Positions 17,741-28,161 are shown, counted from the first letter of the stretch. The stretch is DNA of 64,000 nucleotides from Roseiarcus sp963820095 (GCA_963820095.1 CAWFZA010000017.1:59282-123281); one strand, 5' to 3'. Program-made: numbers and translations. The notes: a model not told the origin generated them from the sequence alone.

Positions 17741-18529
17741 CTAGTAGCGGAATTGTTCGCGCAGGATCCGCTCGTCGAGCGAATGGCCGGGGTCATGCAG
17801 GAGGACGAGGGACGTCGCCTTGTCCATCGCCACTTCCACCTCGACGACACGCCGGATCTCGAAATGGTCGGCGGCGGCGGCGACTGGGCGCTTGTCGGCT
17901 TCCATCACCTCGATCGTGACCCGTTGGGAATCCCTGAGGAGCGCGCCGCGCCAGCGGCGAGGGCGAAACGGCGACAGCGGCGTCAGCGCCATCAGCGGCA
18001 CGCCGAGCGGCAGGATCGGCCCATTGGCCGAAAGGTTGTAGGCGGTCGAGCCGGCCGGGGTCGAAACCAGGATGCCGTCCGCGATCAGTTCCTCGAGCTG
18101 GACGATATCGTCGATCTCGATGCGCAATTTCGCCGCCTGATAGGTCTGGCGCAACAGGGACACCTCGTTGATCGCTCGCGCGGTCGTCTCGGCGCCGTTG
18201 ATGTCGCGCGTGCGCATGATGAGCGGGTGAATGATCGAGGGTTGCGCGGCCCGAAGCCGTTCGGGCAAGCCCTGTTCGGAATAGTCGTTCATGAGGAAGC
18301 CCACCGATCCCCGGTTCATGCCGTAGATCGGCTTCGGCGCCTTCATCGTCATATGCAGGGTCTGCAGCATCAGGCCGTCGCCGCCGAGCGCCACGATGAC
18401 ATCGGCCTTGTCAAACGGGCTGTTGCCGTAGAGGGCCGTCAGCCTCTCGAGCGCCTCGTTGGCTTCTTTTGCGCCCGAAGACAGGAAGGCGATCGTCTGC
18501 GTTCGCGCCGTTGGCGTCATGACCGTCAT
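17741..18529 (-). CDS. nadK: NAD kinase
   Basis: Phosphorylates NAD to NADP with ATP or polyphosphate. The 262-residue protein shows the catalytic GGDG motif (VIVALGGDGLMLQTLH), YGMNRGSVGFLMN, the NEVSLLR segment and STPAGSTAYNLSANGPILPLG. ATG 18529 is chosen; a GTG six bases further upstream and another ATG at 18520 are possible. The following Nudix gene begins eight bases after its stop. About 150 bases separate it from the upstream kinase gene. Confidence 0.95.
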   Translation of the reverse strand: MTVMTPTARTQTIAFLSSGAKEANEALERLTALYGNSPFDKADVIVALGGDGLMLQTLHMTMKAPKPIYGMNRGSVGFLMNDYSEQGLPERLRAAQPSIIHPLIMRTRDINGAETTARAINEVSLLRQTYQAAKLRIEIDDIVQLEELIADGILVSTPAGSTAYNLSANGPILPLGVPLMALTPLSPFRPRRWRGALLRDSQRVTIEVMEADKRPVAAAADHFEIRRVVEVEVAMDKATSLVLLHDPGHSLDERILREQFRY

Positions 18530-18679
18530 GCGCACGTTCCCTCACCGCCCGAGTCGTGACGAACCGGCGCGCCCCGTCTCTTCGCGGCGCCGCACCTGGG
18601 GGCGCGTGCTTTTAGCCGAGCGCGGCGAGGCTTGAAAGCCGGGCGCACTCGAACGGCATTGGCCGCTAAAGGGAGGGGA

Positions 18680-20233
18680 TTATGGGACCTGGTTCCGGGC
18701 TTCGGCGAGCGCCCGAGGGGCCTTGCGGGAGGCCGCCTCCGCCGTCGGCAACTTGATCAGGAATCGCGCGCCGCAATAGAAGTCGTCCGCCTTTATCGGG
18801 GCGAGCGTGATCGCTCCGCCGTTTCGCGTCACCAGGTCCGCCGCGATCGCGAGTCCGAGGCCCGCGCCGACGTCGCTCGTCGACTTGTGGAAAGGTTCGA
18901 AGATCCGCTCACTCTGATCGCGCGGAAACCCGGGACCGGTGTCGCTGACCTCGATCAACGCCAGCCCGTCGGTGCGAATGGCCGCGAAGCGGATGGCTTT
19001 CGGCCGACCATCCGTGGCGCCCTTGGCCATGAGCGCCTGAGCGGCGTTGCGGCTCAGATTATCAAGCACGCGCAGGACGTGGTCCGGGTCCGCATAGACG
19101 CAGAACCGCGGCGGGATGTCGATGTTGTAGTCGATCGCGGCGTCGTGTTCGGCTTTCCCCGATTCGACCACTTCCCGCACCAGCTTGCTCAAGTCGAAGG
19201 GCCGGCGCGAGGGAGGAAGCTCGCGGCTTGCGCCATAAGTCAGTGTCGACTGACAGAACTGGATCGCCCGATCGAGAGTCGCGACGAGACGCGGCGCAAG
19301 CCTCTGAGCGAGCGGATCGGGGATGGTCGCCAGGCGATCGGAAATGAGCTGGGCCGCCGACAGAATATTGCGCAGGTCATGATTGATGCGCGCGACCGCC
19401 ATGCCGAGTTCGGCAAGCCGCTTGCCTTGCGCGAGCTCATGGGCGAGCGACCGCTGCATGACCGCGAGCGCCCCCTCCGCGCGGCCGATCTCGTTGCCCC
19501 GCCCGGATGGATCGATGACCCGCGAGGCGTCCTGGGGACTCTCACCAAAGGCGATGATGTTGGAGGTGAGGCGTCGCACCGGCTGAAGCACCATGCGCCA
19601 CAATGCCGCCCACAGCACGCAGGTGACGACCGCGGCGATGGTCAGCGAAATCGTGAGAAAATTGTATGACACGCGCCGCAGCGACTGGATCAGCGTCGTC
19701 TCGTCGAAGGCGAATTCGATCGCCGGTTCGTTCGCTTGCGCCGGAGCGCTCAGATTCACGATCGTCCCGGGCGCCGCGAACAGGGCATGAAAGGTGGCCG
19801 CAATGCTCTCTGGATAGGACCTGTCGTCGGCGACGATCGACTCGACGCCCGTCATCGGTCCACCCGCGGTGGCGAATTCCCGGCGTCCCGTCGGCGTCTC
19901 GATCGCCATCCACTTCACATCGACGCTGTTCAGGATTTTTTGCGACAGGCCCTGGGGCGGGGTCGGTCCGGCCAGCCCGAAAGCGTTGACGGTCGTCTGG
20001 ACGGCGCTGATCTTGCCGTGCAGCAGCATCTCGCGATGGGCGGTAAGGCGGGTGACATAGAAGAGGGCCATCGCCAGGAAGACGAAGCCGATCGTCACCG
20101 CAAGCACGCGCGCCGCGAGCCCGAAGCTCTGCAAGGGCAGCGTCAATCCGGGCGCGGTTGCCTGTCTGGCGAACGCGTCCGCGAGGGCGGGCGCCTCGGC
20201 GCGGCCTTCGCGTCTGGCCGGAAGGTCTAGCAT
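18680..20233 (-). CDS. membrane sensor histidine kinase
   Basis: 517 residues with two membrane segments (about 43-61 and 191-214) that bracket a periplasmic sensor region of about 130 residues. A HAMP-like linker (QPVRRLTSNIIAFGES) leads into the HisKA helix with the phospho-acceptor His285 in AVARINHDLRNILSAAQL. The ATP lid is intact: N box LDNLSRNAAQAL, G1 box EVSDTGPGFP and G2 box GAGLGLAIAADLV. No response regulator gene adjoins it, so its partner must be elsewhere. It begins seven bases after the end of the denD-like gene, implying co-transcription. Confidence 0.92.
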   Translation of the reverse strand: MLDLPARREGRAEAPALADAFARQATAPGLTLPLQSFGLAARVLAVTIGFVFLAMALFYVTRLTAHREMLLHGKISAVQTTVNAFGLAGPTPPQGLSQKILNSVDVKWMAIETPTGRREFATAGGPMTGVESIVADDRSYPESIAATFHALFAAPGTIVNLSAPAQANEPAIEFAFDETTLIQSLRRVSYNFLTISLTIAAVVTCVLWAALWRMVLQPVRRLTSNIIAFGESPQDASRVIDPSGRGNEIGRAEGALAVMQRSLAHELAQGKRLAELGMAVARINHDLRNILSAAQLISDRLATIPDPLAQRLAPRLVATLDRAIQFCQSTLTYGASRELPPSRRPFDLSKLVREVVESGKAEHDAAIDYNIDIPPRFCVYADPDHVLRVLDNLSRNAAQALMAKGATDGRPKAIRFAAIRTDGLALIEVSDTGPGFPRDQSERIFEPFHKSTSDVGAGLGLAIAADLVTRNGGAITLAPIKADDFYCGARFLIKLPTAEAASRKAPRALAEARNQVP

Positions 20234-20240
20234 CGTGCGG

Positions 20241-21233
20241 TCACCCCCTCACCCCGTTGAGCTCATCCTCGATATGGGCGTTGATTATGGCCGAAAAACT
20301 GGCGTCGGCGTGAAATCCGAGGCTTTTGGCCCGCGCGGGATCGAAATCGCGCGCCCAGCCGGAGACGATTCTCATGATCGTCTCGTCGGGCTGACGCCGG
20401 ATGAGGGCGACGGTCTTGTCCCCGGCGATGGCGCGCAGCGCCTCGATCTGCTCGCCGACCGTGACGCTGACGCCGGGCAGGTTGAGCGAGCGGCGCGAGC
20501 CGAGGAGCGAGAGGTCGAGTTCGGCCGCACGCAGCAGAAACTCGATCGCGGCCCGGGGGGAGGCGTGCCAATGACGGACGTCGTCGCCGACCGGCAGGAT
20601 CGCCTCCTTGCCGGCGAGCGGCTCGCGGATGATGCCGGAGAAGAACCCGGAAGCGGCCTTGTTCGGCAGTCCGGGGCGAACGCAGATCGTCGGCAGGCGA
20701 AGACCGACGCCGTCGAAGAAACCGCGCCTCGAATAGTCGCCGAGCAGGAGCTCGCAGATCGCCTTCTGGGTCCCGTAGCTGGTCAGCGGAGCGGCGAGGA
20801 ACTCGTCGCCGATCTTCTCCGGGAACGGCGCGCCATAGACCGCGATCGACGAGGTGAAGATCAGGCGCGGCTTGTAGGCGCCTCCCGAGAGGGTCTGTTC
20901 GCGCCGGATCGCCTCGAAGATCGCGTGAGTTCCGCCGACATTGATGGCGTAGCCCTTGTCGAAATCAGCCTCCGCCTCGCCCGAGACCACTGAAGCCAGG
21001 AGAAAGATGACGTCGGGCCGCGGCGCGACCAGCTTCGGCGCGACATAAGAGGCGGCGATGTCGAAGGCGTCGAGCGAAACCGGGAAGGGGGCGTTCGGCG
21101 GCGTCTGAGGCGCGATGACGTCGACGAGATGCGCATGCGTGATGGCTTTGCCGGCCAGTTTTCCGTCGCGGACGAGGCGGGCGGTCAACTTGCGTCCGAT
21201 CATGCCCGCCGCGCCGATAATGAGCACCTTCAT
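20241..21233 (-). CDS. denD: NAD-dependent epimerase/dehydratase family, D-erythronate-dehydrogenase-like
   Basis: A 330-residue extended SDR. The Rossmann motif is at the very N-terminus (KVLIIGAAGMIGRKL), the catalytic pair is SS...YGTQK (IFTSSIAVYGAPFP and LTSYGTQKAICE), and the middle carries RLPTICVRPG. The overall pattern, including HAHLVDVIAP near residue 35, fits D-erythronate dehydrogenase (DenD), which oxidises the 2-OH of D-erythronate; related SDRs of other specificity cannot be excluded. The start at 21233 is set by the Rossmann motif, since the longer frame has an unconserved head. No other den genes are nearby. Confidence 0.75.
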   Translation of the reverse strand: MKVLIIGAAGMIGRKLTARLVRDGKLAGKAITHAHLVDVIAPQTPPNAPFPVSLDAFDIAASYVAPKLVAPRPDVIFLLASVVSGEAEADFDKGYAINVGGTHAIFEAIRREQTLSGGAYKPRLIFTSSIAVYGAPFPEKIGDEFLAAPLTSYGTQKAICELLLGDYSRRGFFDGVGLRLPTICVRPGLPNKAASGFFSGIIREPLAGKEAILPVGDDVRHWHASPRAAIEFLLRAAELDLSLLGSRRSLNLPGVSVTVGEQIEALRAIAGDKTVALIRRQPDETIMRIVSGWARDFDPARAKSLGFHADASFSAIINAHIEDELNGVRG

Positions 21234-21437
21234 CCCAAACCTTCTCCCTTCGCCGCCCTCGCGTTTCCTGACTCGCGGAGCCGTCACAATCTAGAGCGGT
21301 TTTACCGCGCTGCATATTCCCATTTGGTTGTCAAGTCGAGCTAAACATCGACGAAGCGGAAAATAGCATCGCCTTGTTCTGGCCTCATATAGTCTTCAGA
21401 GGGGCCTCGTAACATCAGAAAAAACGAGGTGTAGTAG

Positions 21438-21746
21438 ATGCGGAAAGTCATGTTTGTGTGTGCGGCCATGGTTGGATTTACGAACGTAGTGGCCGCAAGT
21501 GAACTGGGTATAGCCTCATACTATCAAAATCCACATTACAGCGGACTGATTGCCGCCCACAAAACCCTTCCGATGGGAACGCGAGTGAAGGTGGTCAATC
21601 TCGACAACGGCCGCAGCGCGATCTTGAAGATCGTCGACCGGGGCCCATTCATTCGCGGGCGCGTCATCGATGTTTCGCCCGCCGCCGCGAGCGTGCTCGG
21701 CTTTCGCTGGGCCGGCTTGGCGCATGTGCGGGTCGAGCGGTTCTAA
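21438..21746 (+). CDS. RlpA-like double-psi beta-barrel protein, secreted
   Basis: A 102-residue exported protein. Residues 1-20 form a signal peptide (KVMFVCAAMVGFTNVVAAS). The rest is an RlpA-type domain: GIASYYQNPHYSG, AAHKTLPMGTRVKVVNLDNGRS and VDRGPFIRGRVIDVSPAAAS. The conserved catalytic-looking residues of RlpA lytic transglycosylases (His in AAHKTLP, Asp in VDRGPF) are present. It has no SPOR domain, so it is a minimal RlpA. It probably acts on peptidoglycan or binds the wall in the periplasm. It stands alone, with low GC around the start. Confidence 0.87.
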   Translation: MRKVMFVCAAMVGFTNVVAASELGIASYYQNPHYSGLIAAHKTLPMGTRVKVVNLDNGRSAILKIVDRGPFIRGRVIDVSPAAASVLGFRWAGLAHVRVERF

Positions 21747-21875
21747 TAACTTTGCTGGCCGGACCGTTTGATGTTCAGAAGCGTCGTCGTTCGGCCATCC
21801 TCCAAGGGAATATTGGCGGCCAGGGATCAGCTTTGCGCAGCTCTGCTTCGGTCCAGCGCGACTCCTGCAGTGAGC

Positions 21876-22010
21876 TGCAGCCCTGGCTGCCTCGATTGAC
21901 TTGGCGCGCCGGTCAGGGCCGACGTTGACGCCTTCGGCGCGAACGAAGATCACGTCGGTGATGCCGAAGAAGCCAAATACACCGGAGGTATGTCTCTTGG
22001 TGATCGAGGA
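21876..22010 (-). pseudogene. relic of FMN-dependent NADH-azoreductase C-terminus
   Basis: Two short adjoining frames read DHQETYLR and VFGFFGITDVIFVRAEGVNV then GPDRRAKSIEAARAAAH. This matches the C-terminal end of AzoR (LRxxLGFIGxTDxxFVRAEG...A...A). One base separates the frames. The flavin-binding N-terminal two thirds are absent, so this is the scar of a deleted gene. The rest of 21747-22556 has no recognisable gene and is A/T-richer than its surroundings. Confidence 0.55.
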
Positions 22011-22556
22011 ACGCCAGCGATGTCTGCGGACCGGAGAAGCGCCGCACTCTTGCCGCCGGCGAGCCCCTCAGATCCGTTTCAAACGTAACCGAGCAGATTT
22101 GCCTCGCCGACCCCCGAAACATAGCCCGTGCGCTGGTGGGAATAGCCGTCGTCCTGAGCTGCGCAGGGCCACTCAGGCATACCGCCGGGCCGCCGGCGGA
22201 CCCCTGCGTCGAAGTGGGCGTCACTATCCGGATATCACCGGCGAAATCTCGGTTTACCAAGCGTTGCCGGCGAAGGAGGCCGAGACGCGAGCGGAAATCA
22301 CCGAGCGCGTGTCGTAGGCAAAAGAGTAAAAAAAGTGTAAAGACGCGCGTGTCACGGCAATCTGCGTCAACGCAATACCATGTTAGATCGACCTGGCCGG
22401 AGAGATAAGTCATAAAAAGCTTGGCTTCATTGCAACTCAAAGGTTGTGCGTAAAATTATTTTTGTCTATTCCTTGGCGCGCTTGACGAGCTCCATCTACA
22501 CTGCTCATTATCTTCCGGATGGAATTTCTTTCCGTTTCTGCACAAAGGGTTGTTTG

Positions 22557-23177
22557 ATGAAAGTTCCGATGTTGCTTGCGGCTGTTGTCGCCGCGGCGCT
22601 AACCGGTTCGGCGGCCGAGGCGTCCGTGTCCGTGACGATCAATTTTCCCGCCGCAGGCGATAGCTGGTGCGGCACCGACAACGGCGTCGGGACCTGCGGC
22701 ACACTGACCAGCCAGTGGCTGCAGCTAGGGAACATGCAGGACGCGAACGATTTTGTGACCAGCTCCCTAAGCAACGCCGACGCATACCCCATCCCGGCGG
22801 AATTTTGTGGCCACCGGGATGTCGGGCCTTTTGCATGTAAGCGGCTCCACCGCGAATACCCTACTTCAAGTCGGGCCTTACGCGGGCGATGATATTTCTC
22901 TGATAGGTTACGTGGGGCCGGGGCGATTCCCTTTTCGTTTACTTTCGCTCCGACGCCCTTTTACGCCGGAGCCCCGTTTAGCGTCGTACTCGTCACCGAT
23001 GTCCCGCAAACAAACCCAAATGTGGGCAACTGGATCCAAATCGGGATGGGTTCCTTGACCCTTACTGGAAGTATCGTTCCCGAACCTTCGACCTGGACCA
23101 TGATGGTCGCGGGCTTCGTGGGCCTCGGCTTCGTAGGTTATCGCGCCTCGCGCAAGACCGCTGCGATCAGGGCGTAG
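22557..23177 (+). pseudogene. PEP-CTERM exported protein, with two compensating frameshifts
   Basis: About 206 residues: a signal peptide (MKVPMLLAAVVAAALTGSAAEA), a secreted domain of unknown function, and a PEP-CTERM sorting tail (VPEPSTWTMMVAGFVGLG, then a basic RASRK end) normally processed by exosortase. The frame moves forward by one near 22801 (at an AATTTT run) and returns near 22909, where GTGGGGCC lacks one G of the run expected for YVGAGAIPFSF. The three pieces join into one plausible protein. The second shift lies in a homopolymer, which points toward sequencing error. Confidence 0.7.
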
Positions 23178-23214
23178 GAATACGGGGATTATGGCGATAT
23201 ACGCGTAAACACCC

Positions 23215-24859
23215 CTAATTCCCGCCGTCGAGCAGCCGCCGCGCGATCACCTGCGCCTGGATCTCGGCCGCGCCCTCGAAAATGTTGAGGATGCGCGCGT
23301 CGCAGAGGACGCGCGAGATCGGCGAACTCGAGGGCGAAGCCGTTGCCGCCGTGGATCTGGAGCGCATTGTCCGCCGCGGCCCAGGCGACGCGCGCGGCGA
23401 TGAGCTTCGCCATGCCCGCCTCGAGATCGCAGCGGCGGCCTTCGTCCTTGGCGCGGGCGGCGAAATAGGTGATCTGGCGGGCGATGTGGATCTCGACCGC
23501 CATCATCACGAGCTTGTCGGCGACGCGGGGGAAATGGATGATCGCCTTGCCGAACTGCACGCGCTCCCTCGCGTAGCGGAGCCCGAGCTCGAAGGCGCAT
23601 TGGGCGACGCCAACCGCCCGCGCGGCGGTCTGGATGCGCGCCGATTCGAAGGTCTCCATCAATTGCTTGAAGCCCTGGCCCTCGACGCCGCCGAGGAGCG
23701 CGTCGGCGGGCACGCGGAAGCCGTCGAAGGCGATCTCGTATTCCTTCATGCCGCGATAGCCGAGCACTTCGATTTCGGAGCCCGACATGCCCTTGGCGGG
23801 GAACGGGTCGGCGTCCGCGCCGCGCGGCTTCTCGGCCAGAAACATCGACAGGCCCCGATAGCCGGGCTCGCTTGGGTCGGTGCGGACGAGCAGAATCATC
23901 AGGTCGGCGCGGACCGGATGAGTGATCCAGGTCTTGGCCCCGCTGACGACGTAGCCGTCGCCGTCGCGGGTCGCGCGGGTGCGCAAGGAGGCGAGGTCCG
24001 AGCCGGTGTTGGGCTCGGTGAAGACGGCGGTCGGCAATGTCTCGCCGCTCGCAATCTTGCGGAGATGCTTGTCTTTCTGCGCCTCGGTCCCGCCGACCAG
24101 GATGAGCTCGGCGGCGATCTCCGAGCGCGTGCCGAGCGAGCCGACGCCGATATAGCCGCGCGACAATTCCTCCGACACGACGCACATCGCCACCTTGCCG
24201 AGGCCCATCCCGCCGTAAGCCTCGGGGATGGTGAGGCCGAAGACGCCCATGGCGCTTAAGCCCGCGATGACTTCGAGCGGGATATAGGCGTTGGCGCGAT
24301 GCCAGCCTTGGGCATGGGGCACGACCTCCGCGTCGGCGAACCGGCGCATCTCGGCGCGAATCGCCTCGAAGGTGTCATCGAGGCCGGGGTCGCCGACCAC
24401 GCCTTCCCCCGCCGCTGCGATCAGGGAGGCCAGGACGGCGCGATTTTCCCGTGTATTGCCGGAGGCGACCAGGTCCTCGACGACCTCGTTGCGAAACGGC
24501 GCGATGTCTCGGGGTCCGAGGCCGAAGTCGGCGAGGCGCACGAATTCGCCTTGGTTCATCGGGATGGCGCTGAAGATCTGGGCCAGATATTCGCCGAGCC
24601 CGATCCGTGTCATGAGCCGCTCGGTCTCGCCGAAGCGGCCCGCTTCGGTCATGCGTCGGGCGTAGGCCGCCATTTCCTTGATCGCTTCGACATAGGTCGC
24701 AAGCCAGGCCAGCCCATGGACGGCGTGCTGTTCGGCCTCCATCTTGTCCGGGCTGGGCCTGCCGTTTTCGTTCACCCGCTCACGCACGGAGTTCAGCGCG
24801 CAATCCATGAGACCTTGGGCCGCGAAGTGGGCCGCATGGGCAAGGTCAGCGAGCGTCAT
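23215..24859 (-). pseudogene. acyl-CoA dehydrogenase family protein, frameshift near the C-terminus
   Basis: A long (about 548-residue) FAD-dependent acyl-CoA dehydrogenase of the fused AidB/DszC-like type, catalysing alpha,beta-oxidation of an acyl-CoA. An N-terminal helical region of ~170 residues precedes the ACAD fold, which shows TEPNTGSDLASLRTRA, YVVSGAKTWITHP, FDGFRVPADALLGG and QIHGGNGFALEF. At about 23322 the conserved C-terminus continues one frame later (PISRVLCDARILNIFEGAAE), ending at a TAG at 23215-23217. As sequenced, the frame instead runs into about 40 unrelated residues. The start ATG 24859 fits the family better than the open upstream extension. Confidence 0.85.
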
Positions 24860-25032
24860 GGGGCGCGTCTCTCCTTCGAGTAGGCTCACTTTGCTGCGGC
24901 GCAGCATGCGTCGTTGCATTCGGGGTTGCAATGCGTTTGGTCGCGCTGTCGGGTGTGGATTCGGATTCGCGCGGGTGGCGCTTGTGGCCGCATCCGGTCA
25001 AAATGGCACGACGGCGGGAGGCTTGAGCCAGA

Positions 25033-25875
25033 TTGAATTGGGCGGTGAAAATCATCTGGCAGGCGGCGGAGAAATTCGCCGCTGATGACGGCTGGGCGAT
25101 CGCCAGCTACATCGGCCTCACGCTGCTGACTTCGCTCTTCCCGTTCCTCATCTTTGTCGCGGCGGTCGCGGGCTTCTTCGGTTCCAGCGATCTGGCGCAT
25201 GAGGCGGCGAAGCTCGTATTCGCCGAATGGCCCGAGGTGGTGGCCCTCCCGATCTCGCAGGAGGTGGAGCGCGTTCTGACGACCCCGCGCAGCGGCGGAT
25301 TGCTGACCTTCGGCGCGGTGTTCTCATTCTATTTCGCCTCGAGCGCCATCGAAGCGCTCAGGGTCGGGCTCAATCGCGCCTATGGTCTGATCGAACCGAG
25401 GCCATGGTGGATGCTCAGGCTTCAGTCACTGGGGCTGGTGCTGATCGGGTCGATCGCGCTTTTGGCGTTGGCCTTCCTCGTCGTGCTCGGGCCGCTGATC
25501 CTGGATACGCTCGGGGCCTTCTTTCCCGCCGTGGCGCAGGCGCACAGCCTGCTGACGCTCCTGCGCATCGTGATCGCGGGCTTGATGCTGGCGAGCTCGC
25601 TCATTCTCGCGCACCTCATTCTCCCCGCGCATCGGGTCGGATTTCGTGACATTTTGCCGGGCGTGGCGGTGACCTTTGCCGCCAGCATCGCCTTTGGCGA
25701 GCTGTTCGGCGCCTATTTGAGCGAGTATCTGCGCAACTACATTTCGACCTACGCGGGCCTTGCCTCCGTCATGATCGCGCTTGTCTATCTCTATTGGGTG
25801 GCGCTCCTGTTCGTGTTTGGCGGCGAACTGAACGCGGCGATCATCAGGGCGCGCCAGGCGCGGGCGGCTGGCTGA
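25033..25875 (+). CDS. YihY/BrkB family inner-membrane protein
   Basis: A 280-residue polytopic membrane protein of the YihY/virulence-factor-BrkB family, whose transport role is still unsettled. About six hydrophobic helices are visible, starting with ASYIGLTLLTSLFPFLIFVAA and ending YAGLASVMIALVYLYW and VALLFVFGGELNAA, the characteristic C-terminal family signature. The start is uncertain: TTG 25033 has a GGAGG 12 bases before it, and an in-frame GTG lies at 25045. It is divergent from the acyl-CoA dehydrogenase gene, and the intergenic stretch between them is short. Confidence 0.88.
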   Translation: MNWAVKIIWQAAEKFAADDGWAIASYIGLTLLTSLFPFLIFVAAVAGFFGSSDLAHEAAKLVFAEWPEVVALPISQEVERVLTTPRSGGLLTFGAVFSFYFASSAIEALRVGLNRAYGLIEPRPWWMLRLQSLGLVLIGSIALLALAFLVVLGPLILDTLGAFFPAVAQAHSLLTLLRIVIAGLMLASSLILAHLILPAHRVGFRDILPGVAVTFAASIAFGELFGAYLSEYLRNYISTYAGLASVMIALVYLYWVALLFVFGGELNAAIIRARQARAAG

Positions 25876-25979
25876 CGCGAAATGCGGATCCCCCGGCGCG
25901 GCGAGCGCGCTTTCGCCGAAGCGCAGCGGAATTTTGGGACCCGTCCGCGGAAACAGCGCGTCGCGATGGAGCGCCGCCC

Positions 25980-28154
25980 GTGAGTGACGAGAGGTTGGAG
26001 TTGCAAGACCCAAGCGAAGGTCGCCACCCGTTCTTGACGAGTGGAGGGGAAGCGGCCGACATCATTGCGCGTTTCGACTGGGCTGCGACGCCGCTTGGTC
26101 CGATCGAGACGTGGCCCATGAGCCTGAAGAGCTCAATTGCGCTGATCCTCGGCTCGCCCGTGCCGATCGTCACCTTGTGGGGCGAGGACGGGATCATGAT
26201 CTATAACGACGCCTATTCCGAGTTCGCCGGCGGCCGTCATCCCAATCTGTTTGGCTCGAGGGTTCGGGAGGGCTGGCCCGAGGTCGCGAGCTTCAACGAC
26301 CACGTCATGAAGGTCGGGCTCGCCGGCGAAACGCTGGCCTATCGGGATCTCCCGCTGACGCTTTACCGGCATGGCGGCAAGCCGGAACAGGTCTGGCTCA
26401 ACCTCGATTATTCCCCGCTGCTCGGCGAAGACGGCAGACCGGCCGGCGTCATGGCGATCGTCGTCGAAATCACCGACAAGGTAAAAATTGAGCGCGAACT
26501 CGAGGCCGAGCGCAACAGCCTCAAGCGCATGTTCAACCAGGCGCCCGGCTTCATCGCCATGGTGAGCGGACCCGAGCACCGATTCACCATAGTGAACGAG
26601 GCCTATCGGGCCCTGGTCGCCGGCCGCGATGTGGTGGGAAGGACCGTGGCCGAGGCGCTTCCGGAACTGGTCGAGCAGGGGTTCGTGGGCCTGCTCGACC
26701 AAGTCTATGCGTCCGGCGAGCCCTATGTCGGGCATCGCGAGCGGGTGAATTTGCAGGAATCTCGCGACGGCGCCCTCAACGAGCGCTACCTCGATTTCAT
26801 CTACCAACCGATCGTCGCCGACGACGGCGTCACCACCGGCATCTTCGTTCAGGGTCATGACGTCACGGAGCAGCACGAGACGGAAGTCGCGATCCGCGCC
26901 GAAATCGCGGAGCGCCGCCGCGCCGAAGAGGCCCTTCAGCTTCTCAACAACACGCTCGAACAAAGGGTGCTCGACGAAGTCCATGCTCGCTCGAAGGTCG
27001 AAGAGCAGCTCCGCCAGGTCCATAAGATGGAGGCGGTCGGGCAGCTCACCGGGGGCATCGCCCACGACTTCAACAACATGCTGGCCGTCGTCATGGGCGG
27101 TCTCAGCCTGCTGCAGCGCAAGCTGGCGCGCGGCGAGACCGACGTGGAGCGGTTCGTCGAGGCCGCGATGGACGGCGCCCAGCGCGCTGCGGCGCTCACG
27201 CAACGGCTTCTGGCCTTCTCTCGGCAGCAAGCGCTTTCGCCCGAGCCCCTGCTCCTCAACAAGCTGGTTGCCGGCATGAGCGAATTGCTCGAGCGGACGC
27301 TTGGCGAGCATGTCAAAGTTGAGACCGCCCTTGCCGCCGGCCTTTGGCGGATCAAGGCGGACCCGGCGCAACTCGAGAACGCGATCCTGAACCTCGCGGT
27401 CAATGCGCGCGACGCGATGCCGGGCGGCGGCAGGCTCACCATCGAGACCCAGAACGCCTTCCTGGATGACGCTTACGCCCGGGACTACGCGATCGCGGCT
27501 GGTCAGTATGTGCTCATCGCGGTCGCCGACACGGGCGCGGGCATGCCGGCGGAGGTCATTGCAAAGGCCTTCGACCCCTTCTTCACGACCAAAGGCGCTG
27601 GAAAGGGCACGGGTCTGGGCTTGAGCCAGGTCTATGGCTTCGTTCGCCAGTCCGGGGGCCACGTCAAAATCTACTCCGAGCCGGGAGTGGGAACGTCGGT
27701 GAAGATTTATCTGCCGCGCCTCTATGGGGAAGCGGCTGCGACAGAGCAGACGAAGCGCCTCGCCAACATTCATCGCGGCGTCCGAAGCGAGATCATTCTG
27801 GTCGTCGAGGACGACGAGCGTGTCCGGGCGGTGTCTGTCGAAGCCTTGAGTGAGCTTGGCTACGGCGTCGTCGAAGCCTCGAGCCCGTCGCAGGCGCTGC
27901 GCATGTTGGACGAGGGCCAGGAGGTTACGCTGCTCTTCACCGATGTCGTCATGCCGGACATGTCCGGAAGGCAACTGGCCGATCGCGTGCGCGCGAAACG
28001 GCCGACCCTCAAGGTGCTCTACACGACCGGCTACACGCCCAACGCCATCGTCCACAATGGAATGCTCGATCCCGGCACCAATCTCTTGACCAAGCCTTTC
28101 AGCATCGAGGAGCTTGCCGGGAAAATTCGCAAGATTCTCGACGAGGGCGGGTAA
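25980..28154 (+). CDS. PAS-domain hybrid sensor histidine kinase/response regulator
   Basis: A 724-residue soluble hybrid kinase. Two PAS-like sensor domains (about 20-170 and 185-310; the first begins DIIARFDWAATPLGPIETWP) lead by a coiled coil to a HisKA domain with the phospho-acceptor His in GQLTGGIAHDFNNMLAVV. The HATPase has NLAVNARDAMPGGG, ADTGAGMP and GTGLGLSQVYGF. A C-terminal receiver carries the phospho-acceptor Asp in LLFTDVVMPDMSG and the Lys in LTKPFS. There is no membrane segment. GTG 25980 is preferred: a GGAG lies eight bases upstream and it avoids a non-conserved head. It is followed by the convergent DUF5343 gene after seven bases. Confidence 0.92.
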   Translation: MSDERLELQDPSEGRHPFLTSGGEAADIIARFDWAATPLGPIETWPMSLKSSIALILGSPVPIVTLWGEDGIMIYNDAYSEFAGGRHPNLFGSRVREGWPEVASFNDHVMKVGLAGETLAYRDLPLTLYRHGGKPEQVWLNLDYSPLLGEDGRPAGVMAIVVEITDKVKIERELEAERNSLKRMFNQAPGFIAMVSGPEHRFTIVNEAYRALVAGRDVVGRTVAEALPELVEQGFVGLLDQVYASGEPYVGHRERVNLQESRDGALNERYLDFIYQPIVADDGVTTGIFVQGHDVTEQHETEVAIRAEIAERRRAEEALQLLNNTLEQRVLDEVHARSKVEEQLRQVHKMEAVGQLTGGIAHDFNNMLAVVMGGLSLLQRKLARGETDVERFVEAAMDGAQRAAALTQRLLAFSRQQALSPEPLLLNKLVAGMSELLERTLGEHVKVETALAAGLWRIKADPAQLENAILNLAVNARDAMPGGGRLTIETQNAFLDDAYARDYAIAAGQYVLIAVADTGAGMPAEVIAKAFDPFFTTKGAGKGTGLGLSQVYGFVRQSGGHVKIYSEPGVGTSVKIYLPRLYGEAAATEQTKRLANIHRGVRSEIILVVEDDERVRAVSVEALSELGYGVVEASSPSQALRMLDEGQEVTLLFTDVVMPDMSGRQLADRVRAKRPTLKVLYTTGYTPNAIVHNGMLDPGTNLLTKPFSIEELAGKIRKILDEGG

Positions 28155-28161
28155 AAGGATC

